Assembly: GCF_047795645.1 (NCBI RefSeq)
Contig: NZ_CP181045.1
Location: forward strand, 2,232,001 to 2,296,000
DNA from: Salipaludibacillus sp047795645
GTDB taxonomy: Bacteria; Bacillota; Bacilli; Bacillales; Salisediminibacteriaceae
Length of the DNA: 64,000 bases
Direction of reading: 5' to 3'
Made by a program: the position numbers and the translations under genes. The notes below the pieces were generated by a model that was not told where the DNA came from, searched no databases, and was given only the letters and a program-made list of their open reading frames with translations. Shown here piece by piece: positions 8,981-17,678 of this stretch; position 1 is the stretch's first letter, and each line of letters starts with the position of its first letter.

Positions 8981-9105
8981 TATAAACAAGACTTAGCTTT
9001 TCGCCAGTAATAGAGGATCTTCGGCTAAGTTCTCCGCGTCCTGCGGAAACACCGAAGTCACCACATCCTGTGCAAGTAAACCTTAGTCGCTGTTATACTT
9101 TCTTC
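8981..9105. repeat. Dispersed intergenic hairpin repeat, copy B
   Basis: Same left block (8981-9005) and identical right block (9081-9105) as copy A, but with about 75 bp between them. That insert is GC-richer and contains two small complementary pieces (CCGCGTCCTGCGG, and ACCGAAG near CTTCGGC). Copies A and B are in direct orientation, 28 bp apart. From 9106 to 9287 I see nothing beyond AT-rich spacer. Confidence 0.7.
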
Positions 9106-9287
9106 AAGTTAAAGTTCGTTATTAGTAACTAATTAAAATAAACCATTTTGGCAGATTTCTTAAAAGAAACAGTCTACTAACTGACAAGCAGAAATTTGTT
9201 CTATCATACACTTTTCCACCGTCTAGTTCAAGGTTGCTATTAGCAATTGTTACTTATCGTTTTTGGAAAAATACTAAAATAAGACCT

Positions 9288-9950
9288 TTAGAATTGACTA
9301 TTTTTCAGATGACATTTTAACGTATGAATGACCATTTCTTCATCCCTAGCTAACATCGCTTCATAGATTTTTTGATGTTCAATAATAGAATCATCTGTCC
9401 TACCTTCCCTTGCTAAGGAGTCTCTTAAAACGATTTTGCTATACTCTACCAATGGTCTCCAAATATTCAACATGAGATTGTTATGACTACATTCCATTAG
9501 TGTTTTATGGAATAAATAATCTTCTTCAACTGGGACTACTCCTTTAGACCAGCTTGTACGAGATTCAATTATCAACCTTCGTAACGAAGCAAGTTGTCCT
9601 TCAGATGCCCGCTTACAGCCCAGTCGAACAGCCTCAATTTCAATGATTCTCCGAGTCTCTGTTACATCTTGTCTTGCTTGCTCATCTTTAAGGAAAAAAC
9701 TTGCTAAAATCTCAGCCAACCGGTAACTGCCTGGTTCCTGAATAAATGTCCCTTCTCCTTTTCTTGTTTCAATTAGGTCCAGTAATTCTAGCGCACGCAA
9801 AGCCTCTCTTACAGAAGATCTACTTGCTTGAAGTCGCTCGGCCAAGTCACGTTCTGACGGTAGTTTATCTCCAGCATACAATTGATCAATTTGAATTATT
9901 TCTTCTATTTTTTTTAGGACATTAAGATAAACTTTCCCGTCTTCAGCCAT
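9288..9950 (-). CDS. GntR-family transcriptional regulator, FadR subfamily
   Basis: 220-residue DNA-binding repressor or activator. The N-terminal winged helix (about residues 5-70) has the GntR signature GDKLPSERDLAERLQASRSS, then VREALRALELLDLIE. The C-terminal all-helical FCD domain (about 90-220) contains the metal- or acid-binding pattern E/H...H (DYLFHKTLMECSHN, MVIHTLKCHLK). Such proteins usually sense a carboxylic acid such as lactate, gluconate or an acyl group. It lies 100 bp downstream of the malic enzyme gene on the same strand. A FadR-type palindrome precedes malic enzyme at 11312-11330, so that gene is the best target. The true ligand is unknown. Confidence 0.9.
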   Translation of the reverse strand: MAEDGKVYLNVLKKIEEIIQIDQLYAGDKLPSERDLAERLQASRSSVREALRALELLDLIETRKGEGTFIQEPGSYRLAEILASFFLKDEQARQDVTETRRIIEIEAVRLGCKRASEGQLASLRRLIIESRTSWSKGVVPVEEDYLFHKTLMECSHNNLMLNIWRPLVEYSKIVLRDSLAREGRTDDSIIEHQKIYEAMLARDEEMVIHTLKCHLKNSQF

Positions 9951-10050
9951 TCTAGCAATAAAACCTCCTCAACTATTGTGTCACATAAGAAAAATCGTTT
10001 CATAGTTATTAAATATTTTAACTCTGCAGACAATCAAGGGAATCATTTTA

Positions 10051-11283
10051 TTAATCAATAATAGTTAATTCTCTTGTTTTTCTTTCAATGTCTTCTGGGT
10101 TAACTTGCTTCCTTGCTACACCTGTTTCCATCGCGGCAATCGCGACACTTTTTGCTACTGCTGGGGCTACCCTTGGGTCAAATGGTGCCGGGATAACATA
10201 ATCCGAATGTAGGTCACTCTCACTTACTAACTCGGCAATTGCTTTTACTGCAGCAACTTTCATTTCTTCGTTAATGTGAGTTGCTCTCACATCTAATGCC
10301 CCTCTGAAAATACCAGGAAATGCCAAAACATTATTAACTTGATTTGGAAAGTCGGATCTACCCGTCCCTATCACACTTGCCCCAGCCGCTTTCGCATCAT
10401 CTGGCATGATCTCTGGAACTGGATTGGCCATAGCAAATATAACCGGTTCACTATTCATACTTTCTACCATTTCTTTCGTTAAGGCACCTGCAACCGACAC
10501 GCCTACAAAAACGTCCGTTCCTTGAATTACCTCTTTTAACGACCCTTCTAATTTCTCTAAATTAGTCAAAAGTGATAATTCATGCTTTAAATTATTCATT
10601 CCATAAGGGCGTCCTTCATATATCGCGCCTTTAGAGTCACATAAAATAAAATGCTTACACCCCATACTCATTAATAATTTCATAATTGCTATTCCTGCTG
10701 CTCCTGCACCATTAACAACAACTTTAATTTCAGTCATTGATTTCCCTGAAAGCTTTAATGCATTAAGCAGGCCTGCGGCTGTGACAATCGCTGTTCCATG
10801 CTGATCATCATGAAATACAGGAATGTTCATTTCTTTTTTCAATTTTTTTTCTATTTCAAAACAACGGGGCGCTGCGATATCCTCTAAATTTATCCCACCG
10901 AATGTTGGTTCCATTAATTTTACAGTTTCAACAATTTTATCTACATCATTGGTATCCAAACAAATCGGAAACGCGTCTACACCAGCAAAAGATTTAAATA
11001 AAACGGCTTTCCCTTCCATTACTGGCATCGCAGCTTCAGGTCCAATATTTCCCAACCCTAAAACCGCACTACCATCAGTAACTACACCGACCATATTTCC
11101 CTTAACTGTATAATCATATACAGTTTGTGGATCCTCAAAGATCTCCTTACAAGGTTCAGCAACTCCAGGCGAATAAGCTAAGGACAAATCATTCGCATTA
11201 CGAACGGCTACTTTTGATTTCGTTTCAATTTTCCCTTTATTTATTCTATGCATATGTAATGCTTCTTCTCTTAAAGTCGTCAC
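10051..11283 (-). CDS. ytsJ: Malic enzyme, NAD(P)-dependent
   Basis: Oxidatively decarboxylates malate to pyruvate, linking the TCA cycle to pyruvate and supplying reducing power. In B. subtilis YtsJ is the main NADP-dependent form. The 410 residues fit the short bacterial class. The N-terminal catalytic Tyr/Lys region has LAYSPGVAEPCKEI and PVMEGKAVLF. FHDDQHGTAIVTAAG is near 158, and the Rossmann motif VVVNGAGAAGIA is near 190. The start is GTG with GGGAG ten bases upstream. Cofactor choice cannot be settled by eye. Confidence 0.93.
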   Translation of the reverse strand: MTTLREEALHMHRINKGKIETKSKVAVRNANDLSLAYSPGVAEPCKEIFEDPQTVYDYTVKGNMVGVVTDGSAVLGLGNIGPEAAMPVMEGKAVLFKSFAGVDAFPICLDTNDVDKIVETVKLMEPTFGGINLEDIAAPRCFEIEKKLKKEMNIPVFHDDQHGTAIVTAAGLLNALKLSGKSMTEIKVVVNGAGAAGIAIMKLLMSMGCKHFILCDSKGAIYEGRPYGMNNLKHELSLLTNLEKLEGSLKEVIQGTDVFVGVSVAGALTKEMVESMNSEPVIFAMANPVPEIMPDDAKAAGASVIGTGRSDFPNQVNNVLAFPGIFRGALDVRATHINEEMKVAAVKAIAELVSESDLHSDYVIPAPFDPRVAPAVAKSVAIAAMETGVARKQVNPEDIERKTRELTIID

Positions 11284-11311
11284 TTATCTCACGCTCCCTA
11301 ATTATAAAATC

Positions 11312-11330
11312 GGAGTGGTCTGACCACCCC
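11312..11330 (-). promoter_or_regulatory. FadR/GntR-type operator upstream of malic enzyme
   Basis: GGAGTGGTCTGACCACCCC is a 19-bp inverted repeat with one mismatch. Its 13-bp core GTGGTCTGACCAC is perfect and has the TGGTC-n-GACCA form typical of FadR-subfamily GntR operators. It lies 29-47 bp before the malic enzyme start, after dnaE's terminator. The product of 9288-9950 is the obvious candidate to bind it. Confidence 0.6.
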
Positions 11331-11349
11331 ATAGACTTTACTATTATAA

Positions 11350-11382
11350 CAAAAAACGAAGTCTGTTACACCCTTCGTTTTT
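11350..11382 (-). terminator. Intrinsic terminator overlapping the end of dnaE
   Basis: Minus-strand arms AAAACGAAG / CTTCGTTTT followed by further T residues. The left arm is part of the last dnaE codons, so stop codon and terminator overlap. Confidence 0.8.
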
Positions 11383-14300
11383 TTAAATAGACATTCTTAT
11401 TACCTAATATCCCTTTAAGTTTTATAATAAATGCATCATCATCTGCAACATTCCACATTTCCGACAATCGAATCGCTTGTTGATTCGATTGGTATTTAAG
11501 CACGACTGGCACTTCCCCAGGTGTATTTTGCAGGACCATCTTAAGTTCTTCTAATTTCCCCTGACGTTCATGTAGAGTTGTTATATATAAATATAAAATC
11601 GTTTGGTTTTGTTCCTCTTGCTTTCTGTTTAATGCATCAATTGTTGTACATTGATCAAGAAGAATTTTTTTGTCTCCTTTATGCTCTTGTACTCTTCCTT
11701 CAATAAAGACTAATTCTTCTTTTTGTAACTTTGATTGAAACTTGCGAAAGGGTTTCGGGAATACCGTAACTTCAATTTCACCTGTTTCGTCTGATAACCG
11801 TAAAAAAGACATTTGTTCATTCTTTTTTGTTTGGATAATTCGGTGAGCTTCAATCATTCCAGCCACTCGCACCAATGTGCGGTCTACAATTAACTCATTC
11901 ACTTCCGCAATCAATTTACGATCGAATGAACGTAATAATTGCCTCTCTCCTTCTATAGGGTGCCCTGAAGCGTAGAAGCCGAGAACCTCTTTTTCAAACC
12001 GCAACCGATCTTTATCTGACATTGGAGCTACATCAGTATATTGGGGATTTAATTCTTCTTCATAGAACAAAGGAGCTTGTCCACGATCTCGCTTTTCCTG
12101 TTCTTTCGCTCCGTATTCCATCGCTTCATCTATAGAGGCTAATAAACTTGCACGATCAATATTGAAATCATCCAATGCGCCTGCAAATACTAATGCTTCT
12201 AGAGCTTTTCTCGGCAAAAATTTACTAGGAACCTTCGCACATACATCAAATAAATTTTCAAAAGGAGACTCGTTTCTCTGTTCAATTAGTTGTTGAACCG
12301 TTTGAAGACCGACATTCTTTAATGACGCAAGACCAATCCAAATTGCCTGCTCCTTTACAGTAAACAAAGCCTCACTGTTCATAATGGAAGGACCTTCTAT
12401 GGAAATATTTTTTCTCCTAGCGTCAGAAATATATTCTCCTATCTTATCTTGATGATGAATCGACATATCCATAAGACCACAAGAAAACTCAAGAGGATAA
12501 TTAGCTTTTAAATAAGCTAGTTGATACGAAATCATACTATAGGCAACAGCATGACTCCTGTTGAATCCATAATCTGCAAACCGCACAATCAGATCATACA
12601 CTCCTTCAGCTTCTTCTGATGAGTATCCCTTCTTCAAAGAACCTTGCACAAATTGCATTCTAGTTTTCTCAAGGGTTTCTCTTTTTTTCTTACCTACAGC
12701 TCTTCTAAGTACATCAGCTTCACCTAAACTAAACCCAGCCATTATTGATGCGACTTGCATAATTTGTTCCTGATAAATTAACACACCGTAAGTTTGTTTC
12801 AAAATCACTTGCAAATCATCATGCGGATAGGAAATAGCTTCCGTACCATGCTTTCTAGCGATATATGAAGGGATATTTTCCATTGGTCCAGGGCGATACA
12901 AGGCGTTAACAGCGACGACGTCTTCAAAATGTGATGGTTTCAAACGTCGAAGAACACTTTTCATTCCTGAAGATTCCAATTGAAAAATCCCGCTTGTATC
13001 TCCCTCTCCTAACATTTTAAATGTGCGTTCATCTGAAGGTGGTAGATCATTAATATCGACGACGTTTCCAGTCGATTTATAAATCAGTTTAAGAACTCGT
13101 TCAATAAAACTTAAATTTCTCAACCCTAAAAAATCCATCTTCAGCAACCCGATATTTTCTAAGTCTCCCATAGGAAACTGCGTTAAATACAATCCATCGT
13201 GACCTTTTTGAAGTGGAACAACATTCGTCAAAGGGTCCTTACTAATTACTATTCCTGCGGCATGGATAGATGTATGCCTTGGTAATCCTTCGATATGCTG
13301 AGCAATTCGAAATAGTTCCGTTAGCTCTTGATCCTTTTCAACGATTTCTCTCAATACTGAACTCTCTTGGACCGCATCACGCAATTGAATATTAGGGCGA
13401 CTAGGTATTTGCTTTGCTACACGATCAATTTTTTTCGAATCAATATCCAGTACTCTTCCTGAATCTCTGAGTGCCGCTTTTGCGGCCAGTGTTCCAAAAG
13501 TGACAATCTGTGCAACGTGGTTTTTACCATATTTTTTGGCAACATATTGAATAACCTCGTCACGCTGTTGATCTGAAAAATCAATATCAATATCAGGCAT
13601 CGACACTCGTTCTGGATTCAAAAACCGTTCAAATAATAACCCATATTTAATAGGGTCTACATTAGTAATTTTAAGAACATATGCTACGAGTGAACCTGCA
13701 GCAGATCCCCTGCCAGGACCTGTCAATATATGCTGTTTGTGCGCATAATTCATAAAATCAGCCACGATTAAAAAGTAGTCCTCATAGTTCATGTCAGATA
13801 TGACCTTAAGTTCATATTCCAACCGCTCTGATACTTCTGTCGTTAAAATAGTGTATCTTTCCTTAAGACCTCTTTCACACAACATTCTTAAAAAAGTGTG
13901 CGAAGTGCCACCATTAGGAACCGGAAACTGAGGTAATACAGGATTCCCTAAAGATATCTCCACATGACAGCGGTCGGCGATTCGTTCTGATTCTTCAAGT
14001 GCTGATCCCCATGTCGGGAAAACTTCTTTCATTTCTGCTTCACTTTTCAGTGTGTATTCTTCAGAAGTAATTGTCTCTGGAATCAAAGAAAGACGTTCTC
14101 CTAATCGAATAGCATGTAAAACGCGATGAGCATCTACTTGCTCTCTTTTTATAAAATGAACGTGATTACTAGCAACAACAGGAACTTGTTTCACCTTGAC
14201 CCATTCTCGTAGCGCAAGAAGTCGTTCTCGTTCGATCCTCCTCCAATGGTTTTGTATTTCTAAGTAAACATCTTCTTTTCCTGCATATGAAGTCAATTGA

Positions 14301-14764
14301 TTGTATAATTTATCAGCATCCGCTTCGAAACCTTTTTCAACTAACTGTTGCATTTCACCTTGTTCAAACGGACTTATCACAATTACATCTGTTAAATGCG
14401 TACTTAGCTCATCATATGTTAAGTACGGTTCCAGGGTATTTTGTCTCGTTTGAGCTTTGCTCGTCATGGTTAACAACGCACGATATCCTTGATTGTTTTT
14501 CGCTAAGAAAAGCAATCGATGTTCAGGTTTTTCTCTCTCCGTCAAAATCGATTTAGCAATTCCTAGTTCAACTCCGATCAATGGTTTAATTCCATGTTTT
14601 ATACATTCTTTATAAAATGGAATAACACCGTGCATCGCATCTATATCAGTTATTGCAAGTGCTTTGAAGTTTTTATTTACCGCTTCCTTCACAAGTTTTT
14701 CTATTTTTACTGCACTTTGTAACAGACTGAATTCACTATGTACATGAAGATGAACAAATCCCAT
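11366..14764 (-). CDS. dnaE: DNA polymerase III alpha subunit (DnaE)
   Basis: Replicative polymerase which in Bacillus extends primers on the lagging strand before handing over to PolC. The 1132 residues are of usual length. An N-terminal PHP domain starts VHLHVHSEFSLLQSAVKI. The palm holds GPGRGSAAGSLVAY (near 345) and the catalytic aspartates in MPDIDIDFSD (near 385). Helix-hairpin-helix and tau-binding regions follow, and an OB-fold lies near 985-1060. There is no proofreading exonuclease domain, as expected for this class. It is divergent from ytrH. Confidence 0.98.
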   Translation of the reverse strand: MGFVHLHVHSEFSLLQSAVKIEKLVKEAVNKNFKALAITDIDAMHGVIPFYKECIKHGIKPLIGVELGIAKSILTEREKPEHRLLFLAKNNQGYRALLTMTSKAQTRQNTLEPYLTYDELSTHLTDVIVISPFEQGEMQQLVEKGFEADADKLYNQLTSYAGKEDVYLEIQNHWRRIERERLLALREWVKVKQVPVVASNHVHFIKREQVDAHRVLHAIRLGERLSLIPETITSEEYTLKSEAEMKEVFPTWGSALEESERIADRCHVEISLGNPVLPQFPVPNGGTSHTFLRMLCERGLKERYTILTTEVSERLEYELKVISDMNYEDYFLIVADFMNYAHKQHILTGPGRGSAAGSLVAYVLKITNVDPIKYGLLFERFLNPERVSMPDIDIDFSDQQRDEVIQYVAKKYGKNHVAQIVTFGTLAAKAALRDSGRVLDIDSKKIDRVAKQIPSRPNIQLRDAVQESSVLREIVEKDQELTELFRIAQHIEGLPRHTSIHAAGIVISKDPLTNVVPLQKGHDGLYLTQFPMGDLENIGLLKMDFLGLRNLSFIERVLKLIYKSTGNVVDINDLPPSDERTFKMLGEGDTSGIFQLESSGMKSVLRRLKPSHFEDVVAVNALYRPGPMENIPSYIARKHGTEAISYPHDDLQVILKQTYGVLIYQEQIMQVASIMAGFSLGEADVLRRAVGKKKRETLEKTRMQFVQGSLKKGYSSEEAEGVYDLIVRFADYGFNRSHAVAYSMISYQLAYLKANYPLEFSCGLMDMSIHHQDKIGEYISDARRKNISIEGPSIMNSEALFTVKEQAIWIGLASLKNVGLQTVQQLIEQRNESPFENLFDVCAKVPSKFLPRKALEALVFAGALDDFNIDRASLLASIDEAMEYGAKEQEKRDRGQAPLFYEEELNPQYTDVAPMSDKDRLRFEKEVLGFYASGHPIEGERQLLRSFDRKLIAEVNELIVDRTLVRVAGMIEAHRIIQTKKNEQMSFLRLSDETGEIEVTVFPKPFRKFQSKLQKEELVFIEGRVQEHKGDKKILLDQCTTIDALNRKQEEQNQTILYLYITTLHERQGKLEELKMVLQNTPGEVPVVLKYQSNQQAIRLSEMWNVADDDAFIIKLKGILGNKNVYLKKRRV

Positions 14765-14953
14765 TATTTTTCCCCTTTCTTTTTAGTTTTTATCTATATT
14801 ATTTCAGCTTAAAATCAAACAACATTCTCATCATTTTCTCTAATTTAGTATATCACGAACTTATGTTCGTTACACAAAAAATAATTTCAGTCATACTCGT
14901 CCACCAATGTCCATATTTATGATTATGAGCCTGTTATTAAAGGAGGACTCGTT

Positions 14954-15286
14954 ATGGACAAGGATTTTATCGCCACGCTCGTCATTGATTTTTTCGTAGC
15001 ATTTGGAGTAATAATCGGCGGGACGATTGTAGGGGGAATCGGTGCGTACCTCATCGGCAAACCCCCTTTATCTATTATGTATGATTTAGCTTCTAGTTTA
15101 AAGATTTGGGCTCTTGTAGCAGCAATTGGAGGAACATTTGATGCCATTTCAACACTAGAGAGAGGGATTTTCGAAGGGACACACGCAGATATATTTAAAA
15201 CATTAGTAATGATTTTTGCGGCATTATCAGGCGCGCATAGTGGTACAGTTCTTATTCAATGGATCACGCAAGAGGGGGTAAAATGA
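14954..15286 (+). CDS. ytrH: Sporulation membrane protein YtrH
   Basis: 110-residue protein with three hydrophobic segments (about 8-35, 48-65, 82-100). The family hallmarks are FFVAFGVIIGGTIVGGIGAYL, LKIWALVAAIGGTFDA and ERGIFEG. In B. subtilis ytrH-ytrI are transcribed in the mother cell and needed for efficient sporulation. A strong AAAGGAGGACTCGTT site precedes the ATG. The stop codon overlaps the ytrI start (ATGA), so the pair is co-translated. Confidence 0.92.
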   Translation: MDKDFIATLVIDFFVAFGVIIGGTIVGGIGAYLIGKPPLSIMYDLASSLKIWALVAAIGGTFDAISTLERGIFEGTHADIFKTLVMIFAALSGAHSGTVLIQWITQEGVK

Positions 15287-15786
15287 GAATTCCTACGCTT
15301 TACCGCGATAAGAGCTGGCAACGTTTTTTTGCCGGCTTTTTTATAGGTTTATTATTTGGATGGATGTTTTTTTTGTATCATTTCGGTACCGTTCATGAAA
15401 AACTTGTACTAAAAATTGGTGATCAGCAAACAGAAATTGAGAAACACGAAAATACAATTGAAATTTTAAGAGAAGACCAAGATGAACAAAATGAAGAAAA
15501 TCAAAAAATGTTAACAGTGCAAGATATTCGAATCGATTTCATCAATGAAGGAGACATCAAATTGAGCGAGTTAACATTACATGACCTTAGAGCTGCTGTT
15601 GAAAGTGAACTTGAAGAGGTTCGCAACAAAGATATCGAAACCGTTGCCAACTCAAGTAATTTCATCTACAAAACGGTAGAAAACAAAGTATTTATTATTA
15701 ATGATAAAAGGTATCAACTTAAAGTTGAGCAGTTATTTTTGTTCACAACATTGAAAATGGATGTCATGATCGTTCCTGCTGAATGA
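15283..15786 (+). CDS. ytrI: Sporulation membrane protein YtrI
   Basis: 167 residues. A single membrane anchor (about 12-33, FFAGFFIGLLFGWMFFL) is followed by a charged coiled-coil stretch rich in Gln and Glu (about 45-85) and an extracytoplasmic C-terminal domain. The ATG at 15283 was chosen because AGAGGGGGTAAA precedes it and it overlaps the ytrH stop by four bases; a reading frame also extends upstream to 15259. It is the partner of YtrH in sporulation, and the molecular function is unknown. Confidence 0.85.
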   Translation: MRIPTLYRDKSWQRFFAGFFIGLLFGWMFFLYHFGTVHEKLVLKIGDQQTEIEKHENTIEILREDQDEQNEENQKMLTVQDIRIDFINEGDIKLSELTLHDLRAAVESELEEVRNKDIETVANSSNFIYKTVENKVFIINDKRYQLKVEQLFLFTTLKMDVMIVPAE

Positions 15787-15924
15787 CGAATTTAGCTTTT
15801 TTGTGAATTATTCAGTCAATTCGTTCCCATCCTGACACACCTATTATATACTATAATTATTCCTACGTATGTTGACTAAATCCACTAATCTTAAATCATA
15901 AAAAGTATCGACTAGTTTAGAAAA

Positions 15925-15980
15925 ACTTGGCTTTTCGCCAAGTCCTTCATGTCAAAAGCCTTAGTTTATCTTACACTATA
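15925..15980. repeat. Dispersed intergenic repeat, diverged copy C
   Basis: ACTTGGCTTTTCGCC matches the left block of copies A and B; here it forms its own hairpin (ACTTGGC / GCCAAGT). GCCTTAGTTTATCTTACACT aligns with the right block with several changes. It lies in the 245-bp gap between ytrI and the small gene at 16032, which holds nothing else I recognise. Confidence 0.5.
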
Positions 15981-16031
15981 ATCCTTTAGCGAAGTTAAAC
16001 ATTCTTAAAACGTCAAGGGGGGTTATCTGAA

Positions 16032-16214
16032 ATGAAAGTGATGAGCAGGAGAAAAATCGCGCACGAAAAAGTGAAAACGATTCAATCTGGTTACACCGCA
16101 TTCACTGAGACGAAAGAAGTATCTGACCGGATCAAACAGGAACTCAACTATTTAGAAATTAAATATATAGAAGAAAAAACGGAACTTGGGTCATGGTTTA
16201 TTCCTCAAAAATGA
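16032..16214 (+). CDS. Small hypothetical protein, 60 residues
   Basis: Not recognised with certainty. It is a basic, soluble 60-residue protein starting MKVMSRRKIAHEKVKTI, with no membrane segment or cysteine. It is probably a real gene: AAGGGGGGTTATCTGAA precedes the ATG, and a textbook terminator begins inside its stop codon. B. subtilis also has a small uncharacterised gene between ytrI and nrnA, which may be the counterpart. Confidence 0.7.
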   Translation: MKVMSRRKIAHEKVKTIQSGYTAFTETKEVSDRIKQELNYLEIKYIEEKTELGSWFIPQK

Positions 16215-16238
16215 GCGTAATATTACGCTCATTTTTTT
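16208..16238 (+). terminator. Intrinsic terminator of the 60-residue gene
   Basis: Perfect 11+11 bp palindrome ATGAGCGTAAT / ATTACGCTCAT followed by TTTTTTT. Confidence 0.9.
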
Positions 16239-16332
16239 GTGAAAGAAATAAGAAATTCATTGTTTATGCCCCAACCGACTAGGAAAACTTCCTTCGATAC
16301 GTCTAAGTCCGTCTTCAAGTCTCTCTGCAATT

Positions 16333-17265
16333 CTATTTACAAAGCTCATCTAATTCTTTAATTACTTGATCTGTTTCACTCCAATCTTTCGCAGATGCCC
16401 CAGATGCCATAGGGTGTCCTCCACCATTGAAACGTGCAGCTAACTTGTGAATTTCAGGACCTTTGGAGCGCAGTCTCACACGAATAATATCTTCTTCCTC
16501 TACAAAAAACACCCAAGCTTTCAAACCTTTTAACGTCGAAAAACAATTCACAATTGATGCAGCTTCTTTCGAAGTTACGTTAAATCGTGACAATATATCT
16601 TTCGGTAAATTCACATATGCAGCACCTGAAGGTAAAATATTTAGTTCGCTTAATACATACCCTTCTAATCTGAGAATTGGTAAGCTCGTTTCGTAAAGGT
16701 AATTATACAGGTCTGGTCTAGAAAAGTCTGCTTCTACAAGTCTGCCGGCATAATAAAACGTCTTTTCTGTTGTATTTGGAAATTGAAAACGCCCTGTATC
16801 TGCAACAATCCCTGCATATAACAAACGAGCCATATTGTCATTCATTTTAGCCCCGTCTTTTTCCATTTCTAGAAATAATTCAAAAATCATCTCGCTCGTT
16901 GAACTTGCGTCTGTATTCACCCACACTGTCTCACCAAAAGGATCATTATTAGGATGATGATCTATTTTTATTAAATCAGCAGCCTGACTATAACGCTGAT
17001 CATCGACACGATCCGTATTCGCTGTATCACAAACAATCGCTAAAGATCGTTTGAACTGTTCATCCGTAATCTTGTCCATGTGAGCCATGAACGTTAGCGA
17101 TGGCTCTTCCACTCCTGCTAAAAGAATAGTTTTTTCAGGGAAAAAATCTTGAATCATTGCTTTTAATCCTGCTTGTGAACCGACTGCATCAGGATCTGGA
17201 CGAACGTGGCGATGAATAATAATCGAATCCCATTTTTTTATTTTATCAATAATTTCTTTTTTCAC
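16333..17265 (-). CDS. nrnA: Bifunctional oligoribonuclease / pAp phosphatase NrnA
   Basis: DHH-family phosphoesterase that degrades nanoRNAs and dephosphorylates 3'-phosphoadenosine 5'-phosphate. The catalytic motifs are HRHVRPDPDAVGSQ (near 20-33) and KIDHHPNNDP (near 98). The DHHA1 domain ends with the nucleotide-binding GGGHPMASGAS (near 285). The GTG at 17265 was chosen over an in-frame GTG three codons earlier because GAGGAG lies eight bases in front of it; this gives 310 residues, close to the B. subtilis protein. Confidence 0.94.
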   Translation of the reverse strand: MKKEIIDKIKKWDSIIIHRHVRPDPDAVGSQAGLKAMIQDFFPEKTILLAGVEEPSLTFMAHMDKITDEQFKRSLAIVCDTANTDRVDDQRYSQAADLIKIDHHPNNDPFGETVWVNTDASSTSEMIFELFLEMEKDGAKMNDNMARLLYAGIVADTGRFQFPNTTEKTFYYAGRLVEADFSRPDLYNYLYETSLPILRLEGYVLSELNILPSGAAYVNLPKDILSRFNVTSKEAASIVNCFSTLKGLKAWVFFVEEEDIIRVRLRSKGPEIHKLAARFNGGGHPMASGASAKDWSETDQVIKELDELCK

Positions 17266-17379
17266 CTTATTCACTCCTCATAAGTTTAGAACACTCCAAG
17301 TTGCTTACACTAGCTTTCTACTTTACAATAGTTACGACAAGTTCATTTATTATAAAACGGTTTTGTAAAGGAGAAAAAA

Positions 17380-17673
17380 ATGTTTTTTATATTTCTTATT
17401 TTCGCTTCACTCGTCACCTTCGTATTTTTCAAAGTGCAACAGTCTAGAGCTTCTGGTCCAATTGAAAAACGGTGGTACTCTTCCAAAGGTAGTATTGCTA
17501 TTGGCGTATTTTTTATCGCCTTTGGGATTAATAGTTATGTCAATTTACAAACAACAGTTTCGGCTATTACAACACTTATTTTTGTTGTATTCGGAGCCGT
17601 TAATGTATTTTTTGGATACAAACATTTTCGCATGTATACTGTTCGCGCTAAAGAAGAACAAGCTAAGTCTTAA
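17380..17673 (+). CDS. ytpI: YtpI-like small membrane protein
   Basis: 97 residues with three hydrophobic helices (about 2-18, 33-50, 55-75) and a short polar tail. The motif RWYSSKGSIAIGVFFIAFG and the position between nrnA and ytoI match the YtpI family, whose function is unknown. AAAGGAGAAAAAA precedes the ATG. It is convergent with ytoI; their stop codons are only 5 bp apart and no terminator is obvious between them. Confidence 0.85.
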   Translation: MFFIFLIFASLVTFVFFKVQQSRASGPIEKRWYSSKGSIAIGVFFIAFGINSYVNLQTTVSAITTLIFVVFGAVNVFFGYKHFRMYTVRAKEEQAKS

Positions 17674-17678
17674 AAGTA

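Noticed and set aside
11301..11306. TATAAT upstream of malic enzyme as its -10 element
   Set aside because: A start seven bases later would fall inside the ribosome-binding site and no -35 is visible, so I do not claim it as a promoter.
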